From: Sphingomonas hylomeconis
Lineage (GTDB): Bacteria; Pseudomonadota; Alphaproteobacteria; Sphingomonadales; Sphingomonadaceae
Reading direction: 5' to 3'
NCBI RefSeq assembly: GCF_025370105.1
Contig: NZ_JANQBK010000010.1
Coordinates: 32,026 to 96,025, forward strand
Length of the DNA: 64,000 bases
Below are positions 25,335-33,915 of the stretch, piece after piece. The translations under genes and the position numbers were made by a program. A model generated the notes under the pieces. That model saw only the letters and a list, made by a program, of their open reading frames with translations. It searched no databases and was not told the origin of the DNA. The first letter of the stretch is position 1. Each line of letters starts with the position of its first letter.

Positions 25335-26147
25335 TCAATCGGACGCCGGCGCCACCGTCACATCGACATCCATTTCCTCGTCGCCCTCGCCGAGCCGCGA
25401 CCCCGCGACCGCGGCCGCGCCCGCCGCATCGAGCGCCACCGCGACGCGCACATAGGCCTCGTCCGCCGACCGGCCGGCGGACGGATCGAACGCCACCCAG
25501 CCCAGCCCCGCGACATAGGCCTCGGCCCAGCCATGCGGCGCCGGTCGATGCTCGCCGCCGAACGCGAACCGGCTATAGCCCGATACGTAGCGGGCCGGCA
25601 CGCCAAGCGTGCGCGCTGCGGCAATGAATACATGCGCCATGTCGCGCGGCGTCGCCCGATCCAGCGCGAAGGCCTGCGCGGCGGTGCGCCCCGTCACCGG
25701 CCGGTCGCGATCGGCGACGAAGCGGGCGTTGAGCGCGAGATTCAGGCGGTGCAGTCGACCGACCAGATCGGTGCCGGCGGACACCGCCGACGCAGTGAAA
25801 TCGGCGATCGCCGCAGTCGCCAGCGTCAGCGGCGTCGCGCGCAAAAACAAGGCCGGGGGCAGCACCTCGTGCGCGCCATGCACCACGCCATCGGCGCTGT
25901 TGGTCAGCACCTCGCCTGACACGGCGATCTCGATACTGTCGATCGGCCCCGCCACGTACAGCATCGTCACCTTGTTGCCGAACCCGTCGCGCCCCGGCCG
26001 CAGCCGCGCATCGCAATCGACGTGCAGGTGCCATGACGCCACCGTCTGGTCGTGGGTATCTTCGGGCGTCAGACGCAGCATCTGCGTGAGCCGCCCCTGC
26101 GGCACCGAGAAACGATAGATCGTGTGATGATCGATGCTGAGCCGCAT
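25335..26147 (-). CDS. Transglutaminase-like cysteine peptidase
   Basis: The 270-residue protein has the N-terminal beta domain of bacterial transglutaminase-like proteins (MRLSIDHHTIYRFSVPQGRLTQMLRL) and the core TGRTAAQAFALDRATPRDMAHVFIAAARTLGVPARYVSGY and APHGWAEAYVAGLGWVAFDPSAGR, which supply the His and Asp. The usual catalytic Cys, in the GxCQDxAH motif, appears to be replaced: here the stretch reads RATPRDMAHVF, with Thr-Pro where Cys-Gln is expected. It may therefore be inactive. It overlaps the alpha-E gene by one base and is the third gene of the ATP-grasp / alpha-E / transglutaminase cassette. Confidence 0.88.
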   Translation of the reverse strand: MRLSIDHHTIYRFSVPQGRLTQMLRLTPEDTHDQTVASWHLHVDCDARLRPGRDGFGNKVTMLYVAGPIDSIEIAVSGEVLTNSADGVVHGAHEVLPPALFLRATPLTLATAAIADFTASAVSAGTDLVGRLHRLNLALNARFVADRDRPVTGRTAAQAFALDRATPRDMAHVFIAAARTLGVPARYVSGYSRFAFGGEHRPAPHGWAEAYVAGLGWVAFDPSAGRSADEAYVRVAVALDAAGAAAVAGSRLGEGDEEMDVDVTVAPASD

Positions 26148-27088
26148 CAGCCGAACTTGAACTGGCGGCCGATCGCCTCGTGGAGCAGATCGTTTTCTGA
26201 CAGAAACGCCTGCAGATATTGATGCAGCCCGCTGACGATCACTTCCCCCGTGCGCGTCTTGGCCATTCGCATGTGGCGCATCCGCGCCATGCGGTCAGCC
26301 TCGCCATGCAGCCCGGTGCGCTTGGCGAGCCGGGCGAGAATGTCGACCGTCTCTTCGACCGATGCGGCGAGGCTGCGCGGCAATTCGTGCCGCGCGATCA
26401 GCAGATCGATCACGTTGGCCGGCTTCAACCCTTCAGAATAGAGCCAGCGATAGGCCGTCACGGCCGAGACGGTCTGCAGGATCGTGGTCCACTGGTCGCG
26501 ATCGACCACGCCGCCGACGCGTTCCCCCTCCGGCAGCAGCAGGTGATATTTCACGTCGAGCAGCCGCGCGGTATTGTCGGCACGCTCCACCGCCTGCCCC
26601 AGGCGGATGAACTGCGTCGTCTCGTTGCGCAGCATCTTGTGGATCGCGCCCTCGAACCCGCGCGCCTCGGTCTGCACCGCTTCGACCAGATTGAGCGTCG
26701 CCACCGCGCCGCCCACGCTCGCGCGTTTGTCGAACACCAGCCAGGCGCGATTGACCGCGGTCCACGCCTCGCGCGTCAGCGCCGTGCGCACCGCGCGGGC
26801 GTTGTTGCGCGCCATATCCAGGCAGCGCACGATCGATCCCTGGTGGCTGCTGTCGATGGTCAGGAAATGCGCGACGTTCTTCTGCGACACTTCGCCCGGC
26901 GTCTGGTCGAACGCGGTGTCCGTCTCGGTCACGCGCAGCGCGCTGACCCACGCCGCCTCGCCTGCCGGGCGCGGCGACAGCACGTCGAGCCGCACCGTCG
27001 CCTCGACCAGCCGCGCGACGAAATCCGCCCGCTCGATATAGCGCCCCAGCCAGTAGAGGGACGATGCGGTGCGCGACAGCATCAGCAT
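26147..27088 (-). CDS. Alpha-E domain protein
   Basis: The 313-residue, mostly helical protein starts MLSRTASSLYWLGRYIERADFVARLVE, the signature of alpha-E proteins (COG2307). Residues HQGSIVRCLDMARNNARAVR and GQAVERADNTARLLDVKYHLLLP are other conserved stretches. The family has no proven catalytic role; it always occurs with circularly permuted ATP-grasp ligases and transglutaminases and is thought to take part in forming or holding a peptide or amide product. It lies between those two partners here, with a 10-bp gap on one side and a one-base overlap on the other. Confidence 0.92.
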   Translation of the reverse strand: MLMLSRTASSLYWLGRYIERADFVARLVEATVRLDVLSPRPAGEAAWVSALRVTETDTAFDQTPGEVSQKNVAHFLTIDSSHQGSIVRCLDMARNNARAVRTALTREAWTAVNRAWLVFDKRASVGGAVATLNLVEAVQTEARGFEGAIHKMLRNETTQFIRLGQAVERADNTARLLDVKYHLLLPEGERVGGVVDRDQWTTILQTVSAVTAYRWLYSEGLKPANVIDLLIARHELPRSLAASVEETVDILARLAKRTGLHGEADRMARMRHMRMAKTRTGEVIVSGLHQYLQAFLSENDLLHEAIGRQFKFG

Positions 27089-27098
27089 GCGCGCGCCC

Positions 27099-28595
27099 TC
27101 ACTGCTGCTGCCCCTGCGTCATGCCGCCCATCGTCTGGCTCTGCGCCATCGGCGGGCGTTGCCCCTGCCCGTCCATCAATACGAAACTATCCTTCGTGCC
27201 GCCGCCCTGCGACGAATTGACCACCAGCGACCCGGGCTTGAGCGCGACGCGCGTCAGGCCGCCGGGGACGACCTGTACCCCCTTCGACCCGGTCAGAACG
27301 AACGGCCGGAAATCGACATGCCGCGGCGCGAGGCCACTGTCGGCGAGCGTCGGCACGGTCGACAGTGCGAGCGTCGGCTGCGCGATATAGCGTTCCGGTT
27401 CGGCGATCAGCGCGGCGCGGAAATCCTCGATCTCCTGTTTGGACGCGGTCGGCCCGACCAGCATGCCATAGCCGCCCGATCCGTCGACCAGCTTGACCAC
27501 CACCTTGTCGAGATTATCGAGCACGTATTTCAACGCCTGCGGCTCGCGGCACCGCCAGGTCTCGACATTGGGCAGCTTGGCTTCGCCGCCGGAGTAGAAT
27601 TTCACGATCTCGGGCATGTAGCTGTAGATCGCCTTGTCATCGGCGATGCCGTTGCCCGGTGCGTTGAGCAGCGCGACATTGCCCGCCGCATAGGCCGCAA
27701 TCAGGCCGGGCACGCCGAGCATCGAATCCGGCCGGAACACCAAAGGATCGAGATAATCGTCGTCGATCCGACGGTAGATGACGTCGACGCGCACCATCCC
27801 GCCGATCGTGCGCATCCACACGATATCGTCATCGACCACCAGATCGGCCGCCTCGACCAGCTCGATGCCCATCGAATCCGCCAGGAAAGAATGCTCATAA
27901 TAGGCCGAATTGTAATGGCCTGGCGTCAGCACGACGCAGACCGGGTTCATGGCGCCATGCGGCGCCACCGACTTCATCGTCTCGAGCAGGCGATCGGGAT
28001 AGGAATCGACCGCGGCGACGCGGAATTCGCGGAACAGCTCGGGGCACAGCCGCAGCATCGCCTCGCGATTTTCCAGCATGTAGCTGACTCCCGAGGGCGT
28101 GCGTGCATTATCCTCCAGCACGAAGAAATCGTCCGGCCCGGTGCGCACCAGATCGATCCCGCAGATATGCGCCCAGATACCGTGCGGCGGGCGCATGCCG
28201 GCGATTTCGGGGCGAAACTGCGCGTTGCCGAAGATCAGATCGGGCGGCAGCACGCCCGCATCGAGGATTTTCCGGGCGCCGTAAATATCGTCGAGAAACG
28301 CGTTGATCGCCTCAACCCGCTGCACCAGCCCCTCGGACAGGCGGCGCCATTCGTCCGCCAGGAAGATGCGTGGGACGATATCGAACGGGATGATCCGCTC
28401 GCTGGCGTCGCTTTCGCCGTACACCGCGAAGGTGATGCCCAATTGCCGGAACGTCGCCTCGGCGCTTTCCTGGCGGCGGCGGAGTTCGTGCGCCGGCGTG
28501 TCCTCGATCCACTGGCCGAGCGCGGCCATTTCCGGGCGGGGCGTGGTGCTCCCCCCACATCCCATTATTTCGTCGAACGCTTGGCCATTCCCCAT
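27099..28595 (-). CDS. Circularly permuted ATP-grasp ligase
   Basis: The 498-residue protein belongs to the circularly permuted ATP-grasp type 2 family (COG2308). Typical parts are VRTGPDDFFVLEDNARTPSGVSYMLENR, VVVLTPG-like VCVVLTPGHYNSAYYEHSFLADSMG, DDDIVWMRTI, YKV-like LKYVLDNLDKVVVKLVDGSGGYGMLVGP and LAPRHVDFRPFVLTG. Such enzymes are predicted to form amide bonds between an amino acid or peptide and an amine using ATP. The open frame reaches a GTG at 28655, but ATG 28595 (MGNGQAFDEIM) matches the usual start better. It is the first gene of the three-gene cassette and ends with a Gln/Met-rich tail. Confidence 0.92.
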   Translation of the reverse strand: MGNGQAFDEIMGCGGSTTPRPEMAALGQWIEDTPAHELRRRQESAEATFRQLGITFAVYGESDASERIIPFDIVPRIFLADEWRRLSEGLVQRVEAINAFLDDIYGARKILDAGVLPPDLIFGNAQFRPEIAGMRPPHGIWAHICGIDLVRTGPDDFFVLEDNARTPSGVSYMLENREAMLRLCPELFREFRVAAVDSYPDRLLETMKSVAPHGAMNPVCVVLTPGHYNSAYYEHSFLADSMGIELVEAADLVVDDDIVWMRTIGGMVRVDVIYRRIDDDYLDPLVFRPDSMLGVPGLIAAYAAGNVALLNAPGNGIADDKAIYSYMPEIVKFYSGGEAKLPNVETWRCREPQALKYVLDNLDKVVVKLVDGSGGYGMLVGPTASKQEIEDFRAALIAEPERYIAQPTLALSTVPTLADSGLAPRHVDFRPFVLTGSKGVQVVPGGLTRVALKPGSLVVNSSQGGGTKDSFVLMDGQGQRPPMAQSQTMGGMTQGQQQ

Positions 28596-28743
28596 CGGAT
28601 CGTAATGCCCCCGTATCGATTGGGTTCCATGCTGGAACGGATTGCTGCGCTGCACAAGCGGCAGCGAGCAGAAATGTGCGGGGGCACCATTTCATCCGCT
28701 ACTGCATAAGCGAAGCCCTGCCCGCCCGGGCAGAGCGCGCTAC

Positions 28744-30768
28744 CTAGGCCCCCAGGCCAGCCAGCAATCCCGGCGTAAGGAGCTGCGGCAGGACCTGCGG
28801 CTCGGCCGCGCCCGGCGGATAGTAAAGATACAGCGGCACGCCGGCGCGGTTATGCGCCTCGATGAAGCGACCCAGCACCGGATCACCATCGGTCCAGTCG
28901 CCGACCAGGACGGCCACCTTGTTCGCGGCGAAGGCATCGCGCGTTGCCGCCGTGTCGATCGCCACTGCCTCGTTGACCTTGCACGTGACGCACCAATCGG
29001 CGGTAAAATAGGCGAAGACCGGCCGCTTCTGGGCGCGCAATGCCGCCAGCCGCGTCTCGCTGAACGCTTCGTGCCCGGCGGTCTGGCCGCCCTGCGCCGC
29101 GGCGGGCGCAGGCTGCACCAGCACGGTCGAGCCGGCCGCGATCGCGATCAGCAACGCCGCGCCGGCCAGCCCGAAGCCCCGCCCGCGCCGCTGCCGCCGC
29201 CCGCACACCCACAATACGATCCCTATCAGCAGCGCGCCGCCCAGACCGAGCGTTAGCCCGTCCACGCCCGCTTGCCGGCCGAGCACCCAGGCCAGCGCCA
29301 GCGCGGTCAGCCACATCGGTACGCTCAGCACATGGCGGAACGTCTCCATCCACGCTCCCGGCTTGGGCAGCCGCCGACGGAGCGCCGGCACGAAGCCCAA
29401 GGCGAGGAACGGCAAGGCCAGCCCAAGCCCGAGCCCGGCAAAGATCGCCAGCGCGGCGGGCCAGGGCAGTAGCAGCGCCGCGCCCAGGGCCGCCCCCATG
29501 AACGGCCCGGTACACGGCGTCGCGACGAACGCCGCCAGCGCGCCGGTGGCGAAGGCGCCGCTCACCCCGCCGCTATTGCCGACGAAACGCGGTGTGGGAA
29601 TTTCGAACAGTCCGGCGAAGTTGAGCGCAAGCGCGACCGTCAGCAGCAGCAGCAGCACGACGACACGCGGATCCTGCAGCTGGAACGCCCAGCCGACCGC
29701 GGCCCCGCCGGCGCGCAAGGCAAGGATCAACGCGCCCAGCGCCACGCACACCGCAATCACGCCGCCGGCATAGCCCAGCGCCTCGCGGCGCGCGGCGCGT
29801 TCGTCGAGATGTCCGCGCGCCAGGCTCAGCGCCTTGATGCTGAGGATCGGAAACACGCAGGGCATGACGTTGAGGATCAACCCGCCGAGCACCGCGCTGC
29901 CGAACGCGAGCAGCGCCGCCAGCCAGATCCCGCCAGACGCGCCGCCGGACGCCACCACGCCCGGCTGCGCGGTCACCGCCAAGGCCAGATCCGGTCCAAC
30001 CCGCAGCACGCCGTCCAGTTGCTGCCCGCCCGTCTTCGCCTTGGTGGTGACCAGGACGCGATCGCCATCGCGTGCGATCGTCTGCGGCGCAGCATTGTCG
30101 ATCGCGTTGGTCGCGGGGAAGAAATAGCCGTCGGCGAGCGGCGCGCCGGCCGGATAGGGCACCGCGATCGTCGCGACCCCGTCCGTCACCTGCCACGTCG
30201 CCTTGACGTCGAGCGGCTTGGGGATCGCGCGCCGCCACGCGTCGAAGCGCGCCCGGTCCTCCGGCGTCACCGCGCCATCACCGACGGCCAGATCGAGCGC
30301 CAGATCCGCCGCCTCCGGCACGCACAACGTCTTGGTGCAGACCAGATAATTCATCTTGAGCCGCACTGGCAGCCTAGTCCCGGGCGAGAGGCCGGCCGGC
30401 ACGGTGAGAGTGACGAGCGGGGCATAGGGCTTCTCGAACACATAGTTCATCAGCCCGGCGATCAGCAGTGTCCCCGGCACCGGATAGGCAGGCGCGCCGG
30501 CCGTGACGCCCTTGGGCAAGGTCCAGGCCAAGGTTGCCGGAAAGCCGGCATCGCCGGGATTGGACCAATAGCCGTGCCAACCGAGCTCGGGCCGTGTGTC
30601 GAGCGCCAGCGTGACGCGCGATCCCGCCGCCGGCCGCTGGCTTTCCGCGACCAGCGCGATCGCCAGATGCTGCGTGCCGCCCAGCGGCAGGGTGTCCGCT
30701 GCGGCTGCCGGCGATAGCGGGGCGAGAATCGCCCACAGCGTCACGAACATGACCCAAAACCGGCGCAT
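28744..30768 (-). CDS. dsbD: Thiol:disulfide interchange protein DsbD-like
   Basis: DsbD carries electrons from cytoplasmic thioredoxin across the inner membrane to periplasmic proteins. The 674-residue protein has a signal peptide (MRRFWVMFVTLWAILAPLSPAAAA), an N-terminal periplasmic beta domain of the ScsB type with a cysteine pair in YLVCTKTLCVPEAAD, eight or so membrane helices including MPCVFPILSIKAL and ATPCTGPFMGAALG with the two redox cysteines, and a C-terminal thioredoxin domain with ADWCVTCK. I chose ATG 30768 because AAGGA lies five bases before it; the longer frame has no support. It diverges from the phosphatase gene. Confidence 0.92.
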   Translation of the reverse strand: MRRFWVMFVTLWAILAPLSPAAAADTLPLGGTQHLAIALVAESQRPAAGSRVTLALDTRPELGWHGYWSNPGDAGFPATLAWTLPKGVTAGAPAYPVPGTLLIAGLMNYVFEKPYAPLVTLTVPAGLSPGTRLPVRLKMNYLVCTKTLCVPEAADLALDLAVGDGAVTPEDRARFDAWRRAIPKPLDVKATWQVTDGVATIAVPYPAGAPLADGYFFPATNAIDNAAPQTIARDGDRVLVTTKAKTGGQQLDGVLRVGPDLALAVTAQPGVVASGGASGGIWLAALLAFGSAVLGGLILNVMPCVFPILSIKALSLARGHLDERAARREALGYAGGVIAVCVALGALILALRAGGAAVGWAFQLQDPRVVVLLLLLTVALALNFAGLFEIPTPRFVGNSGGVSGAFATGALAAFVATPCTGPFMGAALGAALLLPWPAALAIFAGLGLGLALPFLALGFVPALRRRLPKPGAWMETFRHVLSVPMWLTALALAWVLGRQAGVDGLTLGLGGALLIGIVLWVCGRRQRRGRGFGLAGAALLIAIAAGSTVLVQPAPAAAQGGQTAGHEAFSETRLAALRAQKRPVFAYFTADWCVTCKVNEAVAIDTAATRDAFAANKVAVLVGDWTDGDPVLGRFIEAHNRAGVPLYLYYPPGAAEPQVLPQLLTPGLLAGLGA

Positions 30769-30841
30769 CGGCATCCTTGTCCCCATCATCGCCCTCGCGC
30801 ATAGCGGGGCAGCATCCGAATTGCACTCGAAGGAAATGTTC

Positions 30842-32491
30842 GTGAAAGCCATCGCCGCCTTCATCGCGCTTGCGCTCACCACCACGGCGATGCCGCTTTC
30901 GGCACAGAATGCGCGCCCCCGCCTGCCCGTGCCGAGCGCCCCGAAGGGCAAGCCCAAACTGATCGTGGTCGTCTCGGTCGATCAGTTTTCCGCCGATCTG
31001 TTCGACGAATATCGCGCGACCTATAATGATGGCCTGGCCCGGCTCGCCAGGGGCGCGGTGTTCCCTTCGGGCTTCCAGAGCCATGCCGCGACCGAGACCT
31101 GCCCCGGCCATTCGACGATCACCACCGGCTATCGCCCGGCCCATACCGGCATCATCGCCAACAACTGGACCGATCAGGCGGCGCTCCGCGCCGACAAGAG
31201 CGTCTATTGCGCGGAGGACGAGACTGTCCCCGGCAGCACATCGGACAATTACACTGTTTCCGACAAGCATCTGAAGGTGCCGACACTCGGCGAGCGCATG
31301 AAGATCGCCGATCCGCGCACCCGCGTTGTCTCGGTCGCGGGCAAGGATCGCGCCGCCGTGATGATGGGCGGCCACAAGGTCGACGAGATCTGGTGGTGGG
31401 GCGGCAAGACGTTCGTCAGCTATGCCGGGCGCGCCACGCCTGCCGTCGTCACCCGCGCCAACGCCGCGATCGGCGCGCTGATCGCGCGTCCGCAGGCGGC
31501 TCTGCCGGTTCCCGCCAATTGCCTGTCCAAGGACAAGGCGATCGCGATCGGCGCGGGCAAGAGCGTGGGCACCGGCCATTTCGAGCGCGCCGCGGGCGAC
31601 GCCAAGGGCTTCCGCGCCTCGCCCGCCTTCGACGCCTCGGTCTTCGCGCTCGCCGCCGGCTTGGTGCAGGACATGAAGCTGGGCCAGGGCCCGCAGACCG
31701 ACATCATCACCGTCGGCGCCTCGGCGACCGATTATGTCGGCCATACCTACGGCACCGAAGGCGCCGAGATGTGCCTGCAGCAGGGCGAGCTCGACCGCAG
31801 CCTGGGCGGCTTCCTCGATGTGCTCGATGCGACCGGAGTCGACTATGAGGTCGTGCTCACCGCCGATCATGGCGGCAACGATCTGCCCGAGCGCGAGATC
31901 GGCGCGGGCATGGCCGAGGCGCAACGCGTCGACGTCGCACTGGCGCCCGCCGTGATGGGCAAGGCGATCGCCGCCAAGCTCGGCATCGCCGGCCCGACGC
32001 TGTTCGGCGACATTCCCAATGGCGACATCTGGCTTTCCACCGCGCTGACGCCGGCGCAGCGCAAGGCCGTGCTGGCCGAGGCGATCGCACGCTACAAGGC
32101 GCTGCCGCAGGTCCATAGCGTGCTGACCGCCGCGCAGATCGCGGCCACGCCGATGCCGAGCGGCCCGCCGGAAAACTGGACCGTGCCGCAAAAGGCCCGT
32201 GCCTCGTTCGATCCCACGCGCTCGGGCGATCTGCTCGTCTTCCTCAAACCGCGCGTCACGCCAATCCCCGATCCGACCAAGGGCTATGTCGCGACGCACG
32301 GCAGCCCGTGGAATTACGATCGCCGCGTGCCGATCCTGTTCTGGCGTGCCGGCATGACCGGCTTCGATCATGCCGGCGGGATCGAAACGGTCGATATCGC
32401 GCCGACGCTGGCGCATACGATCGGCCTGCCGTTGCCCGGCGTGGACGGCAAATGCCTCGATCTGACACGCGGCGGCGCAGTCTGCCGGTGA
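30842..32491 (+). CDS. phoK: Alkaline phosphatase PhoK-type
   Basis: This 549-residue secreted phosphatase closely follows the Sphingomonas PhoK and PafA enzymes. After a signal peptide (to about residue 22) come VDQFSADLFDEYR with a metal Asp, HAATETCPGHSTI with the nucleophilic Thr at about 86, ANNWTD with the phosphate-contacting Asn, CAEDE, SATDYVGHTYG, VLTADHGG and ATHGSPWNYDRRVPILFW. These supply two zincs and the Lys/Arg phosphate contacts. It should release phosphate from many monoesters in the periplasm or outside. GTG 30842 is chosen because AAGGA lies seven bases upstream; ATG 30836 is too close to it. The final TGA overlaps the start of the dioxygenase gene. Confidence 0.95.
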   Translation: MKAIAAFIALALTTTAMPLSAQNARPRLPVPSAPKGKPKLIVVVSVDQFSADLFDEYRATYNDGLARLARGAVFPSGFQSHAATETCPGHSTITTGYRPAHTGIIANNWTDQAALRADKSVYCAEDETVPGSTSDNYTVSDKHLKVPTLGERMKIADPRTRVVSVAGKDRAAVMMGGHKVDEIWWWGGKTFVSYAGRATPAVVTRANAAIGALIARPQAALPVPANCLSKDKAIAIGAGKSVGTGHFERAAGDAKGFRASPAFDASVFALAAGLVQDMKLGQGPQTDIITVGASATDYVGHTYGTEGAEMCLQQGELDRSLGGFLDVLDATGVDYEVVLTADHGGNDLPEREIGAGMAEAQRVDVALAPAVMGKAIAAKLGIAGPTLFGDIPNGDIWLSTALTPAQRKAVLAEAIARYKALPQVHSVLTAAQIAATPMPSGPPENWTVPQKARASFDPTRSGDLLVFLKPRVTPIPDPTKGYVATHGSPWNYDRRVPILFWRAGMTGFDHAGGIETVDIAPTLAHTIGLPLPGVDGKCLDLTRGGAVCR

Positions 32492-33468
32492 CGACGGCGG
32501 CCGAACCGGCCGTCCTTGGCCTGGACGCGCTATGGGCCGAGCGCACCTTCCAGCCCGGCGCGCCGAACGTGCCGCCGGCGCAGGCGCGGCTGCTGCTCGA
32601 CACGCTCGGCCTGGGCATCGAGCAGGTCGCCACCTATCTGCGTGAGCGGCCCGATTTTGCGACCTTCGCGGTCTGGGTGCTGGCCACCGCCGGCGCGCCC
32701 GATCCAGCGAAAGTGGCGCGCTATCATGCCTGGCTGGCCGGCGACCCGCCGCCCCCGGCGACGCGCGACCTGCTCGCCGATATCGCGGCGATGCCGCCGG
32801 TGCTCGATGCGGACGATCTTGCGCAATGGCACGAAGACGGCGTCGTCGTGCTGCGCGCGGCGATCACGGCGGACGAAGCGAAGGCCGCCGAACGGCTGCT
32901 GTGGCAGCGACTGGGCGCGTCGCCCGACGATCCCGCCACCTGGTACGGCCGGCCCACACAGGGCATCATGCTGCAGGTCTTCCAGCATCCCGCGCTAGAA
33001 CCCGCGCGTCGCGCGCGGCGCATCCACAAGGCGTTCGCGCAGCTGTTCGGTACCGCCGATCTCTGGGCGACCACCGACCGGCTGAGCTTCAATCCGCCGG
33101 AGACGACGCGGCACCCGTTTCCCGGCCCGCACCTGCACTGGGACACCAGCATCGCGCAGCCGATCCCGCTGTCGATGGGCGGCATCCTGTATCTCACCGA
33201 CACCGCCGCCGATCAGGGCGCGTTGCAGGTCGTGCGCGGGTTTCATCATCGCCTCGCGCCGTGGCTCGACGCGCTGGGCGACGCCGATCCGCGCGCGGTC
33301 GATCTGTCCGATCAGGCCACCACCGTTCCCGCCGGTGCCGGCGACCTGGTGATCTGGCGCAACGAACTGCCGCACGGCGCGAGCGCGAACCGCACGACCC
33401 GGCCGCGCCTCGCGCACTATATCACGATGTATCCGCCCGATCTGGTCGATCATCCGGTGTGGCGGTAA
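32488..33468 (+). CDS. Phytanoyl-CoA dioxygenase (PhyH) family protein
   Basis: The 326-residue protein has a helical N-terminal part and a Fe(II)/2-oxoglutarate dioxygenase domain. HLHWDTSI holds the HxD iron ligands near residue 220, and the distal His and 2-oxoglutarate Arg are in ELPHGASANRTTRPRLAHYI near 300. The segment LAQWHEDGVVVLRAAITADEA begins the PhyH fold. The substrate is unknown. The start is GTG 32488, which overlaps the phosphatase stop (GTGA); upstream codons in the open frame are antisense-like and overlap phoK by 180 bp. Pairing with phoK suggests coexpression but the reason is not clear. Confidence 0.85.
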   Translation: MTTAAEPAVLGLDALWAERTFQPGAPNVPPAQARLLLDTLGLGIEQVATYLRERPDFATFAVWVLATAGAPDPAKVARYHAWLAGDPPPPATRDLLADIAAMPPVLDADDLAQWHEDGVVVLRAAITADEAKAAERLLWQRLGASPDDPATWYGRPTQGIMLQVFQHPALEPARRARRIHKAFAQLFGTADLWATTDRLSFNPPETTRHPFPGPHLHWDTSIAQPIPLSMGGILYLTDTAADQGALQVVRGFHHRLAPWLDALGDADPRAVDLSDQATTVPAGAGDLVIWRNELPHGASANRTTRPRLAHYITMYPPDLVDHPVWR

Positions 33469-33503
33469 CCGAACGGCAACGCCCTGCCGGCTATGCCCGC
33501 CGC

Positions 33504-33908
33504 GTGACCCCTCGTTTCATCCTGCTGACCTTCGTGTCCTGCGTCCTGCTCTTCGCCGCCATCTGGGCCGCGACGGCCCCCAAAGTGCCGGTTTCCGCGC
33601 CGGTCGCCGAAGCTGCGCCCGCCGTGCTTTACGCCGATTGCGACGCGGTCCGCGCCGCCAATGCCGCACCTTTGCGCGCAAGCCAGCCGGGCTATCGCCC
33701 GGCGCTCGATCCGAACATGAACGGCATCGCCTGCGAGCCGGTGGGCGGTGCCGCGGCGCCTGAGATGACGAGCGCGCCTGACATGACGAGCGCGCCGGCA
33801 GACAGCGCGCCGACGTTCGCTTCCTCGACCCAGCAGAGCGCGCCGCCGGCCGAGGCACCGCCGACACCGCCCGATCCCAATCCAGAAACGCCGCAGATCG
33901 AGATGTAG
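33504..33908 (+). CDS. Membrane-anchored Excalibur-domain protein
   Basis: The 134-residue protein has one N-terminal membrane helix (RFILLTFVSCVLLFAAIWAA), a short linker, and an Excalibur domain YADCDAVRAANAAPLRASQ...LDPNMNGIACE. This has the paired cysteines and the DxNxxGxxCE loop that binds calcium in related proteins. The C-terminal 60 residues are Pro/Ala/Ser-rich and contain the repeat TSAPDMTSAP. GTG 33504 is chosen as the start because it leads straight into the membrane helix; a GTG 45 bp upstream overlaps the PhyH gene. The protein should face the periplasm. Confidence 0.75.
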   Translation: MTPRFILLTFVSCVLLFAAIWAATAPKVPVSAPVAEAAPAVLYADCDAVRAANAAPLRASQPGYRPALDPNMNGIACEPVGGAAAPEMTSAPDMTSAPADSAPTFASSTQQSAPPAEAPPTPPDPNPETPQIEM

Positions 33909-33915
33909 CGCGGGC

